A program made the translations under genes and the position numbers. From JBEIDK01 sp040383485 (GTDB lineage Bacteria > Bacteroidota > Bacteroidia > UBA4408), in the NCBI GenBank assembly GCA_040383485.1, contig JBEIDK010000117.1, positions 1 to 10,580 on the forward strand: a stretch of DNA of 10,580 nt. The letters run 5' to 3'. Position 1 is the first letter of the stretch, and each line of letters begins with the position of its first letter. The notes beneath the pieces are model-generated. The model ran no database searches. It worked only from the letters and a program-made list of their open reading frames with translations, and was not told the DNA's origin. Positions 7,357 through 10,580 of the stretch are shown here, one piece after another.

Positions 7357-8304
7357 TTGAAAAATAAACAATACCTTTTATTACCTATATTTTTTCTTGT
7401 TTGGGGAAAAATAACATTTGGACAAATAAGCCTTACAGATAGTTTAAGGCAATCTGCGAATAAACAAATTGATGATACTTCAAAAATAAATACCCTTATC
7501 AAATTAGCTTGGGAAGAGAGCAATATAAATCTATCTACATCCGATAGTATTTGTAAAATAATCATTAAACTTTCTACAAAATTAAATTTTATTAAAGGTC
7601 GTTCAGCTGCTTTTAATACACTTGGAAAGATTCGAATTTTACAAAACAATCCTAAAAAATCAATAGAGTACTACCAATTAGCTGCAAAAGACTACATTCA
7701 AGTAAATAATACCAAGGGCCTGGCAACGGTATATAGCAATTTAGGAAATGTTTATAGCGACATTGGTCCTCCCAAAAAAGCACTGTACTATTATTACAAG
7801 TCACTCAAAGTAAGGAAGGAAATAAATGATGAGAAAGGCATGGGTGACAGTTATAATAACCTGGGAGTAATCTACAAAAACAAAGGCAATTATGACTCTG
7901 CAATATACTACCATAATTTAGCCCTAAAAATAAGAACTAAAGTTAACTTCAAAGGAGGTATTGCCTACTCTTATGTCAATCTAAGTAGTATTTATACCGA
8001 TTTCGGTGATTATAAAACTGGACTGGAATATTTACTTAAAAGTTTACCAATTCTGGAAGCTGAAAATGACCAACGAGGATATATGTTGACATTATCAAAT
8101 ATAGCCGAAAATAACATAAGTATAAAAAACTATAACAGTGCCTTAATTTATATTAAAAAATCATTTGATATAGCTACTAAAGGAGGTTTTAAATATAATC
8201 TATCAAATATATTTCGTATTTATTCAAATATATATTTGGAATTAATGATATTAAAAATGCAAAATTATTTTCAAATAAAGGTTATAAAGTGGCCAAAGAA
8301 ATAA
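7357..8304 (+). CDS. TPR sensor histidine kinase, N-terminal fragment (frameshifted gene)
   Basis: These 315 codons encode the sensor half of a membrane histidine kinase. The start is TTG at 7357: an in-frame stop lies at 7348-7350, and the TTG opens straight into a signal peptide or first membrane segment (YLLLPIFFLVWG, with FGQIS near the cleavage point). Residues 81-280 are five TPR units of exactly 40 residues, with the SNLG.VY / YNNLGVIY pattern of this periplasmic sensor type. A sixth unit begins at 281 but loses its frame after IYLEL (291-297). The final 18 residues, up to the TAA ending at 8304, do not look like TPR. The rest of the unit continues in the frame of the next entry, overlapping it by 16 bases. 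I treat both as one gene with a one-base loss (mutation or sequence error), not two proteins. Confidence 0.8.
   Translation: MKNKQYLLLPIFFLVWGKITFGQISLTDSLRQSANKQIDDTSKINTLIKLAWEESNINLSTSDSICKIIIKLSTKLNFIKGRSAAFNTLGKIRILQNNPKKSIEYYQLAAKDYIQVNNTKGLATVYSNLGNVYSDIGPPKKALYYYYKSLKVRKEINDEKGMGDSYNNLGVIYKNKGNYDSAIYYHNLALKIRTKVNFKGGIAYSYVNLSSIYTDFGDYKTGLEYLLKSLPILEAENDQRGYMLTLSNIAENNISIKNYNSALIYIKKSFDIATKGGFKYNLSNIFRIYSNIYLELMILKMQNYFQIKVIKWPKK
8239..8258 (+). other. Probable frameshift site joining the two kinase halves
   Basis: Both frames are open from 8199 to 8301. The first frame gives good TPR helix A up to IYLEL (ending 8244), and the second gives NDIKNAKLFSNKGYK from 8244 on. Adding one base after 8244 makes the sixth unit 40 residues long, with an (N/D)-D-I turn where the neighbours have GNY, GDY or KNY. 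An A5 run at 8253-8257 is an alternative place for a lost base but would give MIL in the turn, which fits less well. No canonical X-XXY-YYZ slippery heptamer is in frame here. Confidence 0.7.
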
Positions 8305-9566
8305 ATGATGCTTACCAAATGACTCAAATATTATCGCAACTTAGCCAGTATAATCATATGCAAGGCAATTACTATGCATCAGATACTTGTTTAACAAGAG
8401 CAATTAAATTGTCAAGAGAAAATGAATTTAAAAATGAATTATCAAGCTACCTAATAACTTTAGCTAAAAATAAAATAGCTAATAATAATACTAATGGTGT
8501 TATTGAAAATTTGAATGAAGCTACGATTTTAGTTAACAAAAATAAAGAACTAAAGACCAATAAAATGGATCTTTACAAGGCTTTTGCTGAATATTATAAA
8601 CTAACAAAGAATCCTAATATGGCTCTAAAGTACTATGCACTTTACAGTAACATTAAGGATACAATTTATAATAATAATGTTAGTGAAAAAATGCAACAGT
8701 TATTGGCTGTTTACGAAGCAGAGAAAAAAGACAAACAAATAAATATATTAGAACAACAAGCATTAGTAAAAAACTATGAAATAAGTGAACAAACCTTATT
8801 AATTCAGCGAAGAAATCTGACCATAATTGTAATTATTATTACAATTCTCTTATTAGTAATTGCTATTGCCTTATATACTAGATTTGAAAAATTAAAAAAC
8901 AATAAAAAACAATTTGCACTTATAAAAGAAACAGAAATCTTAGAAAGAAAACGAATTGCAAAAGACATTCATGACGAGTTAGGCTCTGGCTTAACGAAAA
9001 TAAAATTTATTAGTGAAATTTTATATCAACAAAATAAAGATGAAACATTAAGTAAGAATTTAAAAACAATTTCAGAAACTGTGTATAGCCTGGTAGATAA
9101 TATGCGTGACCTTATATGGGCTATTAATCCAAATAACACAACCCTTGACAACTTGCTTGCTAGAATTAGAGAATACTGTTCTGAATATATTGAAGAAATA
9201 GAGATAGGATTTACTTTTGATTTTCCTGATCATATTCCGGATGAAAAAATCAATAATCAAGCCCACAGAAATATATTCTTAACCATAAAAGAGGCACTAC
9301 AAAATACCATTAAACATGCAAATGCAACCTTGGCTAAACTTGAAATTAAAATTGATAACAATATACTATATGCTAAGTTTACTGATAATGGCAGAGGGTT
9401 TAATACTGAGAGAAATAGAAGTTTAGAAAGTAATGGAATGTTAAATATGCGTCATAGAATTGAAACTCTTGGGGGAATATATAATATAAGTTCGAAACCA
9501 AATGAAGGTACAACCATTTGTTTTGAAGTTGATTTTTCTGAAATAGATAACAAAATAACACTTTAG
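8289..9566 (+). CDS. Sensor histidine kinase, C-terminal fragment (TPR, membrane segment, HisKA_3, HATPase)
   Basis: These 425 codons count from a GTG at 8289, which is probably not a true start because the frame is open from 8199 and continues the upstream TPR array. Visible parts: one 40-residue TPR unit after the sixth (residues 9-48), looser TPRs to about 125, a coiled coil (130-175), one transmembrane helix (about 178-196), and the HisKA_3 dimerisation helix with the phospho-acceptor in DIHDELGSGL (H228). The ATPase domain has the N-box EALQNTIKHA (N339), DNGRGF (366-371), GMLNMRHR (383-390) and NEGTT (405-409). All catalytic motifs are intact, which argues for a recent or artefactual frameshift. 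HisKA_3 kinases pair with NarL-type regulators; such a gene lies 40 bases downstream. Joined with the upstream part after restoring one base, the protein would be 736 residues long, usual for this class. Confidence 0.88.
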   Translation: MAKEINDAYQMTQILSQLSQYNHMQGNYYASDTCLTRAIKLSRENEFKNELSSYLITLAKNKIANNNTNGVIENLNEATILVNKNKELKTNKMDLYKAFAEYYKLTKNPNMALKYYALYSNIKDTIYNNNVSEKMQQLLAVYEAEKKDKQINILEQQALVKNYEISEQTLLIQRRNLTIIVIIITILLLVIAIALYTRFEKLKNNKKQFALIKETEILERKRIAKDIHDELGSGLTKIKFISEILYQQNKDETLSKNLKTISETVYSLVDNMRDLIWAINPNNTTLDNLLARIREYCSEYIEEIEIGFTFDFPDHIPDEKINNQAHRNIFLTIKEALQNTIKHANATLAKLEIKIDNNILYAKFTDNGRGFNTERNRSLESNGMLNMRHRIETLGGIYNISSKPNEGTTICFEVDFSEIDNKITL

Positions 9567-9571
9567 TGTGA

Positions 9572-9601
9572 TTGTGGAATAATTTACTCATAGTACTTTT
9601 G
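9572..9601 (+). promoter_or_regulatory. Possible internal promoter before the response regulator
   Basis: TTG at 9572-9574, a 19-base spacer and TACTTTTG at 9594-9601 fit the Bacteroidota promoter pattern. The box ends only 5 bases before the GTG start of the regulator, so a transcript from it would be leaderless or nearly so. Read-through from the kinase is at least as likely. Confidence 0.3.
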
Positions 9602-9606
9602 ATAAA

Positions 9607-10236
9607 GTGAAACAAGAACTAAGAATTGCAATTATTGAGGATGAAAAAAGCATTCGTGATAATATTGCCAACTTGCTTAAAACCCATAAAGGATTTGAAG
9701 TAGTTGGCATGTTTGCTACGGGAGAAGATGCAATTATTAGTATTCCATTGATTAATCCAGATGTAGTATTAGTTGATATAAATTTACCCAATAAATCTGG
9801 GATTGATTGTATTACTGAACTAAAACCAATATGTCCAAATACTCAATTTTTAGTATCAACCTCTTTTGAAGATACGGAAACCGTTTTTAATGCTTTAAAG
9901 GCAGGAGCAACAGGTTACTTAACCAAGACAATACAATCTGAAAAACTATTGAAATCTATTGTAGAGGTAACTAATGGTGGCTCACCTATGAGTAGCCATA
10001 TTGCTCGTAAAGTTGTAGATTTCTTTTCGTTTGTTAATCCAAGTAAAGAAATTGAAAAATTAACAGAAAGAGAATTGCAAATTTTAAAACTACTTTCTAA
10101 AGGATTGAGATATAAAGAAATTGCTGAAAATACATTTATTAGTACCGAAACTGTAAGAAAACATATCAATAATATTTACCGAAAACTTCAAGTGCAATCT
10201 AGCATAGAAGCAATTAATAAAGTGTTCCCTAGATAA
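9607..10236 (+). CDS. NarL/LuxR-family response regulator
   Basis: A 209-residue cytoplasmic transcription factor activated by phosphorylation, almost certainly by the kinase encoded just upstream. The receiver domain (about 5-120) has the acidic pair E11-D12, phospho-acceptor D57 (VLVDINLP), a Ser/Thr switch at 84-85 and K107 in GYLTK. The LuxR-type helix-turn-helix (about 150-205) reads LTERELQILKLLSKG, then YKEIAENTFIS and VRKHINNIYRKL, the standard DNA-binding fold. The start is GTG at 9607: no in-frame ATG lies near, and the receiver begins five residues later. It lies 40 bases after the kinase stop. Its last 8 bases overlap the end of the convergent acyltransferase gene. Targets cannot be read from the window. 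The domain set is complete and of normal length. Confidence 0.94.
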   Translation: MKQELRIAIIEDEKSIRDNIANLLKTHKGFEVVGMFATGEDAIISIPLINPDVVLVDINLPNKSGIDCITELKPICPNTQFLVSTSFEDTETVFNALKAGATGYLTKTIQSEKLLKSIVEVTNGGSPMSSHIARKVVDFFSFVNPSKEIEKLTERELQILKLLSKGLRYKEIAENTFISTETVRKHINNIYRKLQVQSSIEAINKVFPR

Positions 10237-10580
10237 AATTTCGCTTCCAACTCAAAAGTGGAAATTCAAATTTTTTGTAGCTTAAATGCGCCAAAGTTAA
10301 TGTTGCAATAAACACAACAATTGGTGTAATGAAGAAAACGAAAACCGAATTTGAACTTAAATTATATTGGTTTGCTAGTTTAATTGCTATTGTAAGTACT
10401 ATGCCATGATAGCAATATAGCCCAAATGAAAGTTGACCGAAATAGTTGGTAAACTTAAATCGTTCTAAATTAAAAGTTGGGTGCTTAGAAAATGCTAAAT
10501 CAGCAATAATTAAAGCAAAGGCAATTGCAAAAAATAAACGTTCAAAAACAATTAAGATGTCACAGGAAAAAATATTATTA
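10229..10580 (-). CDS. Acyltransferase family 3 membrane protein, C-terminal part (cut by window edge)
   Basis: The last 117 codons of a gene that enters from the right edge; its stop is TAG at 10231-10229. The fragment has three hydrophobic helices: FFAIAFALIIAD; FGLYCYHGIVLTIAIKLA, with the preceding YFGQLS; and FFITPIVVFIATLTLAH. It ends in LSYKKFEFPLLSWKRNF. The FGQLSFGLYxxH segment and the final SY..FE.P.L..K motif are the usual C-terminus of OafA/OatA-type acyltransferases, integral membrane enzymes that O-acylate surface polysaccharide, peptidoglycan or antibiotic-like substrates. The active-site histidine near the N-terminus of the family is outside the window, so activity and substrate cannot be judged. 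It converges on the response regulator gene and overlaps it by 8 bases. No terminator hairpin is visible between them. Confidence 0.85.
   Translation of the reverse strand, partial: NNIFSCDILIVFERLFFAIAFALIIADLAFSKHPTFNLERFKFTNYFGQLSFGLYCYHGIVLTIAIKLANQYNLSSNSVFVFFITPIVVFIATLTLAHLSYKKFEFPLLSWKRNFI

Noticed and set aside
7347..7367. A six-residue upstream frame (MIWLEK) that overlaps the TTG start of the kinase
   Set aside because: It could be a regulatory leader peptide, but a frame this short is expected by chance, and nothing else (hairpin, biased codons) supports it.
7326..7649. A 107-codon minus-strand frame opposite the start of the kinase gene
   Set aside because: It overlaps the signal peptide and TPR region of a clear plus-strand gene, and shows no recognisable domain.
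8199..8304. Programmed -1 ribosomal frameshift in the kinase gene
   Set aside because: The frame change has the right sign, but no in-frame X-XXY-YYZ heptamer and no evident downstream structure were found. A lost base explains it more simply.

Overview
The window looks like chromosomal DNA from a member of the Bacteroidota. The base composition is AT-rich, ribosome binding sites are hard to see, and several starts are preceded by the phylum's TAnnTTTG -7 promoter element. The L34 protein has the phylum-typical C-terminus (KLTVSSE), and there are secreted TPR proteins, a TPR-propeller-OmpA protein and a triple-tyrosine-type propeller sensor. I cannot name the genus.

Left block, minus strand (1-2859), read right to left: a DEAD-box RNA helicase, DNA polymerase III delta' (holB), and the N-terminal part of a secreted propeller sensor cut by the left edge. 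The gaps are 18 and 20 bases, so this is probably one transcript. A 130-base divergent spacer (2860-2989) carries a perfect 8-bp inverted repeat.

Middle block, plus strand (2990-6849): a secreted protein made almost entirely of nine 34-residue TPR units, an outer-membrane/periplasmic TPR-beta-propeller-CRD-OmpA protein with the architecture of the type IX secretion protein PorE, and dapB (lysine/diaminopimelate synthesis). Gaps are 11 and 3 bases, so this is an operon. The OmpA domain keeps the residues that bind diaminopimelate in peptidoglycan, the compound whose synthesis dapB serves. Next comes a stand-alone rpmH (6950-7105) with a near-consensus promoter and a strong terminator.

Right block, plus strand (7357-10236): a TPR sensor histidine kinase and its NarL/LuxR-type response regulator. 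The kinase is split into two overlapping reading frames by what looks like a single lost base near 8244. Restoring one base gives a 736-residue protein and an exact 40-residue TPR period. A minus-strand acyltransferase-3 gene enters from the right edge and overlaps the regulator's 3' end by 8 bases.

I saw no CRISPR array, tRNA, rRNA, insertion sequence or phage gene. Most genes belong to well-known families. The main points of interest are the broken kinase, the divergent-spacer dyad, the PorE-like operon and the non-ATG starts of the regulatory genes. I do not see a clearly new biological system here.
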